A stretch of DNA of 64,000 nt from an uncultured Sterolibacteriaceae bacterium. Lineage in GTDB: Bacteria; Pseudomonadota; Gammaproteobacteria; Burkholderiales; Rhodocyclaceae. This document shows, piece after piece, positions 41,209 to 52,344 of this stretch (within the stretch, counting starts at the first letter, position 1; the number at the start of each line of letters is the position of its first letter). The position numbers and the translations under genes are program-made. The stretch is taken from positions 1-64,000 of the forward strand of contig CALARK010000026.1 in NCBI GenBank assembly GCA_937888595.1, in the 5' to 3' direction. A model generated the notes under the pieces. The model had not been told where the DNA came from, ran no database searches, and saw nothing but the letters and a program-made list of their open reading frames with translations.

Positions 41209-41652
41209 TCAGACGTTGTTTTTCACCATCAGCTTGGCGGTGGCTTCGGCCACCGTGGTGCCGTCCTGGTTCTGGCAGACGCCCGTGAAGCTGACGATGC
41301 CGCCGTCATGCTTGGGCTTGTCGTCCTTGGCGGTCACCGTCCAGGTGACGTGCAGCGTGTCGCCGGGCTTGACCGGGGCGGTGAAGCGGATCGAGTGCTC
41401 CATGTAGGCGATCGCCGTGCCGTAGAGCAGCATGCCCATCTGCGCCGCCATGACGTTGCTGGTCAGGTAGCCATGGGCGATGCGGGTACCGAACTTGCCC
41501 TGCTTGGCCCAGCTTTCGTTGATGTGCAGCGGATTGAAGTCGCCGAAGAGGCCGGCGCCGAGCACGACATGGGTTTCGGTGAGGGTCATGGCGGACGCGT
41601 AGGCATCGCCGACATTCAGTTCGTTGTAACCGCGGCCCGGAAGCATGTTCAT
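41209..41652 (-). CDS. MaoC-like (R)-enoyl-CoA hydratase
   Basis: A 147-residue hot-dog protein. The catalytic motif GDFNPLHINE (Asp/His, near 37-46) and AHGYLTSNVMAAQMG match MaoC/PhaJ-type (R)-specific hydratases. These can provide (R)-3-hydroxyacyl-CoA for polyester synthesis or act in fatty-acid breakdown. It lies convergent to the HDOD gene and divergent from the PP2C gene (50 bp gap). The pha genes about 8 kb away make a storage-polymer link possible but unproven. Confidence 0.85.
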   Translation of the reverse strand: MNMLPGRGYNELNVGDAYASAMTLTETHVVLGAGLFGDFNPLHINESWAKQGKFGTRIAHGYLTSNVMAAQMGMLLYGTAIAYMEHSIRFTAPVKPGDTLHVTWTVTAKDDKPKHDGGIVSFTGVCQNQDGTTVAEATAKLMVKNNV

Positions 41653-41702
41653 CGTCCTTTTCTGACGGGATAAGTGGCGGATTCTAACCGTATAATTGCC
41701 GC

Positions 41703-42494
41703 ATGCCCTTCAACATCGAAACCTGCACCGCGCAGCACATCGGCGACCGCTCGGAGCAGCAGGACCGCGTCGGCCTGTTCGCCCATCCGGCGCGAAAAGG
41801 CACCCTGCTCGCGGTGCTGGCGGACGGCATGGGCGGGCATACGGGCGGCGCGCTGGCCGCGCAGCAGGTGGTGCATTCGGCGAAGGCCAATTTCGAGACC
41901 GGTTCGCTCACCGCCAGCGACATCCACGCCACGCTCGTCGCCGCGATCAACGATGCGCACGACGGCATCAAGCTCACCCGCCTGTCGAGCGAGACCGATC
42001 CGCACAGCACGGCCTGCCTGCTGGTGCTGCAGCCGGGGCGTGCCGACTGGGCGCATTGCGGCGATTCGCGCATCTATCACTTTCGCGACGGCCAGCGCCT
42101 GTCGCGGACCTGGGATCATTCCCACGTCATGAACCTCGTCAAGATGGGCTATCTGACCGAGGATCAGGCCGAGCAGCATCCGCAGAAGAACCTGCTGATC
42201 TCGTGCCTGGGCGAAGAGGAGCCGCCGCAGATCGAGTGCGCGGAATCGGTTCCGCTGGCCGATGGCGATTGCTTCCTGCTATGCTCGGACGGCCTGTGGG
42301 CCTATTTCACGGACGAGGAACTCGGCCGCGTGCTCAAGGATTTTCCCGTGCGCCAGGCGGCCGAAATCCTGATCAATACCGCCCGCGACCGCGCCAACGG
42401 CCGCGGCGACAACTGTTCGCTGGCCATCGTGCGCCTGCAGCAGCTCGAAGAGGAAAAAGCCGTGCCGCCGTGGAAGCGGTCGGCGGTCAAGTAG
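41703..42494 (+). CDS. PP2C-family protein Ser/Thr phosphatase
   Basis: A 263-residue phosphatase. Metal-binding motifs are EQQDRVG (near 18), VLADGMGGHTGG (near 39), HCGDSRIYHFRDG (near 119) and DNCSLAIVRL at the end (near 240). It removes phosphate from Ser/Thr residues in the cytoplasm. No kinase gene is adjacent. TATAAT lies six bases before the ATG with no ribosome site, a leaderless arrangement. It is followed 20 bp later by pntA. Confidence 0.9.
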   Translation: MPFNIETCTAQHIGDRSEQQDRVGLFAHPARKGTLLAVLADGMGGHTGGALAAQQVVHSAKANFETGSLTASDIHATLVAAINDAHDGIKLTRLSSETDPHSTACLLVLQPGRADWAHCGDSRIYHFRDGQRLSRTWDHSHVMNLVKMGYLTEDQAEQHPQKNLLISCLGEEEPPQIECAESVPLADGDCFLLCSDGLWAYFTDEELGRVLKDFPVRQAAEILINTARDRANGRGDNCSLAIVRLQQLEEEKAVPPWKRSAVK

Positions 42495-42514
42495 AAGAAA
42501 GAAAAGAGGAAATC

Positions 42515-44107
42515 ATGTCACTGACGATCGGAGTGCCGAGGGAGACCTTCGCGGGCGAGAAGCGCGTTGCGACGGTTCCCGAGGTGGTCGAGAAACTGGT
42601 CAAGCTGGGCTTCGCCGTCGCCGTCGAAAGCGGTGCGGGCGATGCCGCGAACTGTGCGGACGATACCTACCGTGCCGCGGGCGCGGAGATCGTCGCCGAC
42701 GCCGCGACGCTGTGGAGCCGGAGCGACATCGTCTTCAAGGTGCGGCCGCCGAGCCTCGCCGAAGTCGGGCTGATGAAGGAAGGCGGTGCCCTGATCGGCT
42801 TCGTCTGGCCGGCGCAGAACCCCGAACTCATGCAGGCGCTCAGCGCTAAAAAAGCCACCGTGCTGGCCATCGACTGCCTGCCGCGCATGCTCTCGCGTGC
42901 CCAGAAGATGGACGCATTGACCTCGATGGCCGGCATCAGCGGCTACCGCGCCGTCATCGAGGCCGCCAACGCCTTCGGGCGCTTCTTCGCCGGCCAGATC
43001 ACCGCCGCCGGCAAGGTGCCGCCGGCCAAGGTCTTCATCGCCGGCGCCGGCGTCGCCGGCCTGGCCGCCATCGGCACGGCCGCGGGCCTCGGCGCCATCG
43101 TGCGCGCCAACGACACCCGCGCCGAAGTGGCCGACCAGGTCAAGTCCATGGGCGGCGAATTCGTCCGGGTCGATTACGAGGAGGAAGGTTCCGGCGGCGG
43201 CGGCTACGCCAAGGTGATGTCGGAAGGCTTCCAGGCCGCCCAGCGCGCCATGTACGCGCGGCAGGCGAAGGAAGTCGACATCATCATCACCACCGCGCTG
43301 ATCCCCGGCAAGCCCGCGCCCAAGCTCATCACCGCCGAGATGGTCAAGACCATGAAGCCCGGCAGCGTCATCGTGGACATGGCGGCGGAGCAGGGCGGCA
43401 ACTGCGAACTGACCGAACCTGGCCAGGCCGTCGTCAAGCACGGCGTCACCATCCTCGGCTACACCGACCTGCCCTCGCGCCTCGCCAAGCAGTCCTCGAC
43501 CCTCTACGCGACCAACCTGCTGCGACTGGCCGAGGAACTGTGCAAGGCCAAGGATGGCCGGATCGACGTCAACATGGAAGACGACGCGATCCGCGGCCTC
43601 ACGATCATCAAGGACGGCGAAGTGACCTGGCCGGCCCCGGCGCCCAAAGTGGCCGCGCCGCCGCCGCCCAAGCCCGCCGCCGCGCCGGCTGCGGAGAAGA
43701 AGTCGTCCGGCCACGGCCACGGTGCCGGCGCCCCGATGGCGGGTTCCACGCTGGCGACGATCTTCGGCATCGGCGCGGTGCTGTTCTGGCTGGTCGGCGC
43801 CTATGCGCCGGCGAGCTTCCTTTCCCACTTCACCGTCTTCGTGCTGGCCTGCTTCGTCGGCTACATGGTGATCTGGAACGTCACGCCCTCGCTGCACACG
43901 CCGCTGATGAGCGTGACCAACGCCATCTCCAGCATCATCGCCATCGGCGCGCTGGTGCAGGTGGCACCGCCACTGGAGGCTGTCGCCGAAGGGCGCCCGT
44001 CGGGCTGGATCCTCGGCCTCGCCGTCTTCGCCCTGGCGCTCACCGCGATCAACATGTTCGGCGGCTTCGCCGTCACCCGCCGCATGCTGGCGATGTTCCG
44101 GAAGTGA
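42515..44107 (+). CDS. pntA: NAD(P) transhydrogenase alpha subunit
   Basis: A 530-residue protein combining the NAD-binding domain (about 1-380; GVPRETFAGEKRVATVPEVV, AGAGVAGLAAIGTAAGLGA) with a C-terminal membrane part of about four helices (435-525). A Pro/Ala/Lys-rich linker (PKVAAPPPPKPAAAPAAEKK, then HGHGAG) joins them. With PntB it uses the proton gradient to reduce NADP with NADH. The start at 42515 has AAGAGGA eight bases upstream. Longer in-frame sequence overlaps the PP2C gene and is rejected. Confidence 0.94.
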   Translation: MSLTIGVPRETFAGEKRVATVPEVVEKLVKLGFAVAVESGAGDAANCADDTYRAAGAEIVADAATLWSRSDIVFKVRPPSLAEVGLMKEGGALIGFVWPAQNPELMQALSAKKATVLAIDCLPRMLSRAQKMDALTSMAGISGYRAVIEAANAFGRFFAGQITAAGKVPPAKVFIAGAGVAGLAAIGTAAGLGAIVRANDTRAEVADQVKSMGGEFVRVDYEEEGSGGGGYAKVMSEGFQAAQRAMYARQAKEVDIIITTALIPGKPAPKLITAEMVKTMKPGSVIVDMAAEQGGNCELTEPGQAVVKHGVTILGYTDLPSRLAKQSSTLYATNLLRLAEELCKAKDGRIDVNMEDDAIRGLTIIKDGEVTWPAPAPKVAAPPPPKPAAAPAAEKKSSGHGHGAGAPMAGSTLATIFGIGAVLFWLVGAYAPASFLSHFTVFVLACFVGYMVIWNVTPSLHTPLMSVTNAISSIIAIGALVQVAPPLEAVAEGRPSGWILGLAVFALALTAINMFGGFAVTRRMLAMFRK

Positions 44108-44111
44108 TGCC

Positions 44112-45524
<1,413 letters not shown>

Positions 45525-45559
45525 TGCAGACGCCCTCGGGGCGAGGGACGGAGGCTGTC

Positions 45560-46132
45560 ATGCGGGAACATATCGACGAACTGCTGGCGCGCATGCGCGT
45601 CCTGCAGGACGAGATCGAGGCGGAATACCTCAGGCGACGCGAAGAATTCGAGCAGAAGCGGCAGGAGCTCGCCGGCGAGTTCCTGCGCCAGCAGCGCCGC
45701 TACAAGATCGGCCTGTTCCGCTTCCTGCGCCGTTCGAGCTTGCCGGTGGTGCTCACCGCCCCGGTCATCTATGCGGGCTGGATTCCCTTCCTGCTGCTCG
45801 ACCTGTTCGTCACCGTCTATCAGGCGGTGTGCTTTCCGGTCTATCGGATTCCCAAAGTCCGCCGATCGGACTACGTGGTGTTCGACCGCGAGGGACTGCC
45901 CTATCTCAACATCATCGAGAAGTTCAACTGCTTCTATTGCTCCTACGGCAACGGCGTGGCGGCCTATTTCCGCGAGGTCGCGGCCCGAACCGAACAATAC
46001 TGGTGCCCGATCAAGCACGCGCGTCGAGTCAAGGCCGCCCATGAACGCTATCCGCAATTCTTCGACTACGGCGATGCGGAAGCCTATCGGCAGGGGCTGG
46101 AGCGCCTGCGGCGGCAATACGAAAAGGATTGA
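45560..46132 (+). CDS. Hypothetical membrane protein with N-terminal coiled coil
   Basis: A 190-residue protein. Residues about 5-50 are a charged helix (MRVLQDEIEAEYLRRREEFEQ, in parts) likely to form a coiled coil. One or two membrane segments follow (about 62-95, LPVVLTAPVIYAGWIPFLLL). The C-terminal half is soluble, with Cys motif FNCFYCSYGNG (near 134) and a later Cys, which could bind a metal. I do not recognise the family. The ATG at 45560 is preferred for its GGAGG site five bases upstream; an ATG at 45524 would give 12 more residues. It is probably the third gene of the pnt operon. Confidence 0.68.
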   Translation: MREHIDELLARMRVLQDEIEAEYLRRREEFEQKRQELAGEFLRQQRRYKIGLFRFLRRSSLPVVLTAPVIYAGWIPFLLLDLFVTVYQAVCFPVYRIPKVRRSDYVVFDREGLPYLNIIEKFNCFYCSYGNGVAAYFREVAARTEQYWCPIKHARRVKAAHERYPQFFDYGDAEAYRQGLERLRRQYEKD

Positions 46133-46145
46133 TCGGCTGGAAAGA

Positions 46146-46179
46146 AAATGGCCTGACCGTTTCCGGTCAGGCCATTTCT
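46146..46179. terminator. Bidirectional terminator between pnt operon and tRNA-Glu
   Basis: A perfect 13-bp inverted repeat (AAATGGCCTGACC with its complement) and a 6-base loop. A T-rich run follows on the minus strand (TTTTCTTT), and a short one on the plus strand. It can end both the tRNA transcript and the operon from 42.5 kb. Confidence 0.85.
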
Positions 46180-46184
46180 GATTC

Positions 46185-46260
46185 TGGCGTCCCCACGGGG
46201 ATTCGAACCCCGGTTCACACCGTGAAAGGGTGTTGTCCTAGGCCTCTAGACGATAGGGAC
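46185..46260 (-). tRNA. tRNA-Glu (anticodon TTC)
   Basis: A 76-base cloverleaf with encoded CCA. The acceptor stem starts GTCCC and pairs with GGGAC. The anticodon loop has TTC in CCTTTCACGG, and the T-arm carries GGTTCGAATCC. It lies seven bases after the tRNA-Ala in the same transcript. Confidence 0.95.
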
Positions 46261-46267
46261 TTCGTCG

Positions 46268-46343
<76 letters not shown>

Positions 46344-46357
46344 AAAAGAGAGCGCGC

Positions 46358-46385
46358 ATTATACCCATCCACCCGCGGCTGTAAA
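46358..46385 (-). promoter_or_regulatory. Sigma-70 promoter of the tRNA-Ala/Glu transcript
   Basis: On the minus strand, TTTACA (46380-46385) and TATAAT (46358-46363) are separated by 16 bp. The -10 is followed by GCGCGC, a GC-rich discriminator typical of stable-RNA promoters. The first tRNA begins 14 bp after the -10. Confidence 0.75.
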
Positions 46386-46403
46386 CCTTCCGGAGGAAAA
46401 TTT

Positions 46404-47800
<1,397 letters not shown>

Positions 47801-47804
<4 letters not shown>

Positions 47805-49147
47805 AGGACGGCGGGTCGTCGTTCGGTACCCAGTTCGGCGTACAGGTCGTGCACGTCGCAGTCGGTGACTGTCACTTCGACGAACTCCCCGATCTCGAGG
47901 TCGTGACCGTCGGTGATGTATACGAGGCCGTCGATGTCCGGCGCATCGCCCTCGCTGCGAGCGATGGCGCCTTCCTCGTCGATGTCGTCAACCAATACCG
48001 TCAAGATTCGACCGATCTTCGCTTCGAGGCGCTGCGTCGAGATGTCTTCCTGATGGCGCATCAGGCGCATCTTGCGTTCTTCGCGTACCTCCTCGGGCAG
48101 CGCCCCGGACAGCGCGTTGGCCGCCGCGCCTTCGACGGGCGAATAGGCGAAGGCGCCGACGCGGTCGAGCTGCGCGGCATCGAGGAAGTCAAGCAGTTCG
48201 TTGAATTCGCTTTCAGTCTCGCCGGGGAAACCGGTGATGAAAGTGGAACGGATCGTCAGGTCCGGCACCGCCTTGCGCCAGGCGGCGATGCGGTCGAGCA
48301 CCTTGTCGACGTCGCCGGGACGCTTCATCGCCTTGAGGATGCGCGGGCTGGCGTGCTGGAAGGGCACGTCGAGGTAGGGCAGGAGCCTGCCCTCCGCCAT
48401 CAGCGGCAGCAGGTCGTCGACGCTGGGATAGGGGTAGACGTAGTGGAGGCGCACCCACATGCCCAGTTCGCCGAGTTCCTTGCATAGCTCGTAAAGCCGC
48501 GTCTTGACGGGCTTGCCGCCGACGAAACCGGTGCGATACCTGACGTCCACGCCGTAGGCGCTGGTGTCCTGCGAGATGATCAGCAACTCGCGCACGCCCG
48601 CATCGGCAAGTGTTTCGGCTTCCTTGAGCACGTCGCCGATCGGTCGCGAGACGAGGTCGCCGCGCAGGCTCGGGATGATGCAGAAGCTGCAGCGGTGGTT
48701 GCAGCCTTCGGAAATCTTGAGATAGGCGTAATGGTCGGGCGTGAGGCGGATGCCCTGCGCCGGCACGAGATCGACGAAGGGATCGTGCTGCGGCGGCAGG
48801 TGGGCGTGCACGGCGTCCATGACTTCCTGGAGCGCATGCGGGCCGGTGACGGCGAGCACGCTCGGGTGGGTGTCCTGGACGACCGTTCCCTTGGCGCCGA
48901 GACAGCCGGTGACGATCACCTTGCCGTTCTCGGCGAGTGCCTCGCCGATGGCGTCGAGCGATTCCTCGACCGCGGCATCGATGAAGCCGCAGGTGTTGAC
49001 GACGACGAGGTCGGCGCCGTCATAGCTGCCCGAGATCTCGTAGCCTTCGGCGCGCAGCCGGGTCAGGATCTGTTCCGCATCGCTGGCGGCCTTGGGGCAG
49101 CCGAGCGAGACGAAGCCGACATGCGGGGCGCGCGGTTTTCTCGCCAC
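47801..49147 (-). CDS. rimO: Ribosomal protein S12 methylthiotransferase
   Basis: A 448-residue radical-SAM enzyme that adds a methylthio group to an Asp of ribosomal protein S12. The N-terminal UPF0004 domain supplies three cluster cysteines (LGCPKA, NTCGF, TGCLGA). The radical-SAM motif is CNHRCSFC (near 150), and the C-terminal TRAM domain runs from about 375 to 440. The last codons (RRPAVL) lie in the repeat at 47789, so the extreme C-terminus is shaped by it. The ATG lies directly at the end of the phaR stop. Confidence 0.94.
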
Positions 49148-49714
49148 TTACTTCTTTTTCTCGGCCGGTTCGTGGCCGGCGGGCGGCACCGGGAACTGGA
49201 AGCCGCTGAACATCTTGCGCGTCTGTTCCTGGATGCTGTCCTGCATCTGCTGGAACATCTTCTGGCTCTGCTCGACGTAGGTGCCCATCATGCTTTGCAT
49301 GGCCGGTCCCTGGAAGTTGAGGAACTGGGCCCACATGTCCTTGCTCATCGCGGCGTTGTCGCCGTAGAGGTGCTTGGCCTGGTCCTGCAGCTTCTTCTGC
49401 ATGTCGGCGAAGGCCGTGATGTTGTTCTCGAGGTACTGGCCCATCATGCCCTGCATGGCGTTGCCGTAGAAGCGGATCATCTGCGCCAGCAGGTCGGAGG
49501 TAAACATCGGCGCGCCGCCGGCTTCTTCCTCGAGGATGATCTGCAGCAGGATGCTGCGGGTCAGGTCGTCGCCGCTCTTGGCGTCCACGACGCGGAATTC
49601 CTCGTGCTTGAGCACCAGTTCCTTGACGTCGGCCAGCGTGATGTAGGTGCTGGTGCGCGTGTCGTAGAGGCGGCGGTTCGGATATTTCTTGATGAGGCGA
49701 GCCTGTTCGGCCAT
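49148..49714 (-). CDS. phaR: Polyhydroxyalkanoate synthesis repressor PhaR
   Basis: A 188-residue regulator. The N-terminal DNA-binding domain starts with RLIKKYPNRRLYDTRTSTYI, the PhaR hallmark, and runs to about residue 65. PHB-accumulation domains follow (about 70-165) with Met/Gln-rich amphipathic helices (FYGNAMQGMMGQYLE, MQSMMGTYVEQSQKMF) that bind polymer granules. It represses phasin and pha genes until polymer is present. It lies downstream of phaC and phaB, with a strong hairpin before it. Confidence 0.94.
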   Translation of the reverse strand: MAEQARLIKKYPNRRLYDTRTSTYITLADVKELVLKHEEFRVVDAKSGDDLTRSILLQIILEEEAGGAPMFTSDLLAQMIRFYGNAMQGMMGQYLENNITAFADMQKKLQDQAKHLYGDNAAMSKDMWAQFLNFQGPAMQSMMGTYVEQSQKMFQQMQDSIQEQTRKMFSGFQFPVPPAGHEPAEKKK

Positions 49715-49738
49715 GTTGTTCTCCCCTAGTCTAGCTGG

Positions 49739-49765
49739 CGTCCGCGCCGGCGGCCGGCGCGGACG
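49739..49765. other. Very stable hairpin between phaB and phaR
   Basis: CGTCCGCGCCGGC, one base, then its exact complement: a 13-bp all-GC-rich inverted repeat in the 69-bp gap, 18 bp after the phaB stop. No T-run follows on the minus strand. It may protect phaCB mRNA or reduce read-through into phaR. Confidence 0.6.
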
Positions 49766-49783
49766 GGTGATGCTTGCTGCAGC

Positions 49784-50527
49784 TTATTGCAGGTAGAGGC
49801 CGCCGTTGATGTTCATCGTGGCACCGGTCATGTAGCCGGCCAGGTCGGAGGCGAGGTAGGAGCACAGGGCACCCATCTCTTCCGGCTTGGCCAGGCGCTT
49901 CATCGGGATGGTGTCGATGATGCTCTTCAGCACGTCCTCGCGGATCGCCATGACCATCTTGGTGGCGACGTAGCCGGGGGCGATGGCATTGACGGTGACG
50001 CCCTTGGTGGCCAGTTCCTGCGCCAGCGCCTTGGTGAAGCCGATCACGCCGGCCTTGGCAGCCGAGTAGTTGGTCTGGCCGGCCTGGCCCTTGACGCCGT
50101 TCACCGACGAGATGTTGATGATGCGGCCCCAGCCGCGCTCGGCCATCTTGGCGGAGCACTGCTTGGTCAGGTTGAACAGCGAGGTCAGGTTGGTGGAGAT
50201 GACGGCATCCCACTGGTCCTTTTCCATCTTGGCGAACATGCGGTCACGGGTGATGCCGGCGTTGTTCACGAGGATGTCCACCGGGCCGGCCGCGGCTTCG
50301 GCTTCGGCGACCATGCGCTGGCAGTCCTCGATGTTCGAGACGTCGCCCGCGACGCAGACGAAATCCTTGAAGCCGGCTTCGGCCATTTCCTTCAGCCACT
50401 CGTCCTTGTTGTCGAACTGGGGATGGTAGGCGGCAACGACCTTGTGGCCGTCCTTGGCGAAAGCCTGGCAGATGGCGGTGCCAAGGCCGCCCATGGCACC
50501 GGTGACGAATGCGACGCGTTGAGTCAT
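49784..50527 (-). CDS. phaB: Acetoacetyl-CoA reductase
   Basis: A 247-residue short-chain dehydrogenase. The cofactor loop is FVTGAMGGLGTAICQAF, NNAGITRD follows, and the catalytic Ser-Tyr-Lys occurs as NISSVNG (Ser), NYSAAKAGVIG (Tyr/Lys). It reduces acetoacetyl-CoA to (R)-3-hydroxybutyryl-CoA with NADPH, the monomer for PhaC, whose gene ends 30 bp upstream. The transhydrogenase pntAB elsewhere in the window could supply NADPH. Confidence 0.95.
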   Translation of the reverse strand: MTQRVAFVTGAMGGLGTAICQAFAKDGHKVVAAYHPQFDNKDEWLKEMAEAGFKDFVCVAGDVSNIEDCQRMVAEAEAAAGPVDILVNNAGITRDRMFAKMEKDQWDAVISTNLTSLFNLTKQCSAKMAERGWGRIINISSVNGVKGQAGQTNYSAAKAGVIGFTKALAQELATKGVTVNAIAPGYVATKMVMAIREDVLKSIIDTIPMKRLAKPEEMGALCSYLASDLAGYMTGATMNINGGLYLQ

Positions 50528-50557
50528 GATGTTCCCTTTCCCTTCTGGTTGGTGTTG

Positions 50558-52162
50558 TTAAGCTTTTTCCTTGACGTAGCGACCGGGCGCGGGCTCGGTC
50601 GCGGGATGTTGCTTGCTGCCCAGTTTGCCGCGGGCCTTGGTCTCGCCGTCGGCGAATTGCTTCAGCCACCCGGCCCAGCGCGGCCACCAGCTGCCCTTTT
50701 CTTCGGTCGCGCCGGCCAGCCATTCGTCGGGATGGGCGGTGTCGCTGTCGCTGACCCAGTGGCTGCGCTTGTTCTTGGCGGCCGGGTTGACCACGCCGGC
50801 GATATGGCCGGAAGCGCCGAGCACGAAGGTCGTTTCCCCGCCGAGATGGCCGCGGCCGAGATAGGACGATTGCCAGGGGACGATGTGGTCTTCGCGCGTG
50901 GCGAGCATGAAGGTCGGCATATCCACCTTGCCGAGATCGCACTGGACACCGCACATCGACAGCTTGCCCGGCACGCGCAGGCTGTTCTCGAGATAGAGGT
51001 GGCGCAGGTACCAGGCCGCGAAGGGGCCGGGCAGGTTGGTCGAGTCGCCATTCCAGTACAGCAGGTCGAACGGTACCGGCTTGTTGCCCTTCAGGTAGTT
51101 GCCGACCACGTACTGCCAGATCAGGTCGTTGGCGCGCAGTGCGGAGAAGGTGGTCGACAGTTCGCGGGCGGTGAGGAGTCCGCCCTTGCCGATGGTGGCC
51201 TCGCGCGCGGTGACGGATTGCTCATCGACGAAGCAGCCGATCTCGCCCGTGTCGGTAAAGTCGAGCAGGGTGGTCAGCAGCGTCAGCGAAGCGACCGGGT
51301 CCTCGCCACGCGCCCGGGCGACCGCCAGCGCTGCCGTCAGTACCGTACCGCCGACGCAGAAGCCGAGCGCATTGACCTGGTCGGTGCCGCAGATCTCGCG
51401 CACGATGCGAATGGCCGTCAACGGGCCTTGCTCGAGGTAGTCATCCCAGCCCAGGTGGCCCATGTCAGCCTTCGGGTTGCGCCACGAGACGAGGAAGACC
51501 GTGTTGCCCTGCTCGACGGCGTAGCGGACGAAGGAGTTCTCCGGCTGCAGGTCGAGGATGTAGAACTTGTTGATGAAGGGCGGCACGATCAGGAACGGCC
51601 GTTTTGCCACGGTGTCCGTCAGCGGCGAATACTGGATCAGCTGGAATAGTTCGTTCTCGAAGACGACGGCACCGGGCGACACCGCGAGGTTGCGGCCGAC
51701 CTCGAAGGCCGACTCGTCGGTCATCGAGATGCGTCCCTTTTCGAGGTCGCCGAGCAGGTTCTGCAGGCCGAGGCGGATGCTTTCGCCATTCGTCTCGAGC
51801 GCCTTCTGGATGAATTCCGGATTGGTCGCTGCGAAGTTCGAGGGGGCCAGCGCATCGACGAACTGGCGCGTGGCGAACTGCATGCGGCTGCGGGCGAGCG
51901 CATCGGCCGCAGGGGCAGCGTCGGCCATCTTCTTCAGATATTGCGCGTTGAGCAGGTAGGCCTGTCGCAGATAGTCGAAGACGGGACTTTCCGCCCAGGC
52001 CGGATGAGCGAAGCGCCGGTCGCCCGGTTCCGCTTCCACCAGCGGTGTGGCGGGATTGTTCCTGTCCCGCCCGAGCATCGACTGCCAGAGTGCGGCCTGC
52101 TTTTCGCGCCACTCCTGCTGCAGGGCGACGATGGCGGAGTCGGGTGCGGGAGCTTGCATCAT
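50558..52162 (-). CDS. phaC: Class I polyhydroxyalkanoate synthase
   Basis: A 534-residue polymerase. The lipase-like box GFCVGGT contains the catalytic Cys near 268. Asp (DLLYWNGDSTNLPGP region) and the late His (ASGHIAGVVNP) complete the triad. The N-terminal domain carries NPEFIQKALETNGESIRLGL. It polymerises (R)-3-hydroxyacyl-CoA into granules. Adjacent ATGs at 52162 and 52159 can both start it; longer in-frame sequence is an upstream leader. It is first in the phaC-phaB-phaR-rimO-dehydrogenase gene run. Confidence 0.95.
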   Translation of the reverse strand: MMQAPAPDSAIVALQQEWREKQAALWQSMLGRDRNNPATPLVEAEPGDRRFAHPAWAESPVFDYLRQAYLLNAQYLKKMADAAPAADALARSRMQFATRQFVDALAPSNFAATNPEFIQKALETNGESIRLGLQNLLGDLEKGRISMTDESAFEVGRNLAVSPGAVVFENELFQLIQYSPLTDTVAKRPFLIVPPFINKFYILDLQPENSFVRYAVEQGNTVFLVSWRNPKADMGHLGWDDYLEQGPLTAIRIVREICGTDQVNALGFCVGGTVLTAALAVARARGEDPVASLTLLTTLLDFTDTGEIGCFVDEQSVTAREATIGKGGLLTARELSTTFSALRANDLIWQYVVGNYLKGNKPVPFDLLYWNGDSTNLPGPFAAWYLRHLYLENSLRVPGKLSMCGVQCDLGKVDMPTFMLATREDHIVPWQSSYLGRGHLGGETTFVLGASGHIAGVVNPAAKNKRSHWVSDSDTAHPDEWLAGATEEKGSWWPRWAGWLKQFADGETKARGKLGSKQHPATEPAPGRYVKEKA

Positions 52163-52344
52163 GTGCGGTTCGCGGTACGGACGGAAAAACGCCATTCTGC
52201 AATGCAGCATATTGAGTGTCAATGAGCAGGCCGACATAAGGATAAGGTGCGGCATTGGGTAAAAAATATAACTTTTGATAAACTTGCATCACAGTTGAAG
52301 GTGATCTGTCGCTCCCCTGAACTCCCGTTTGGATTCGATTACGC

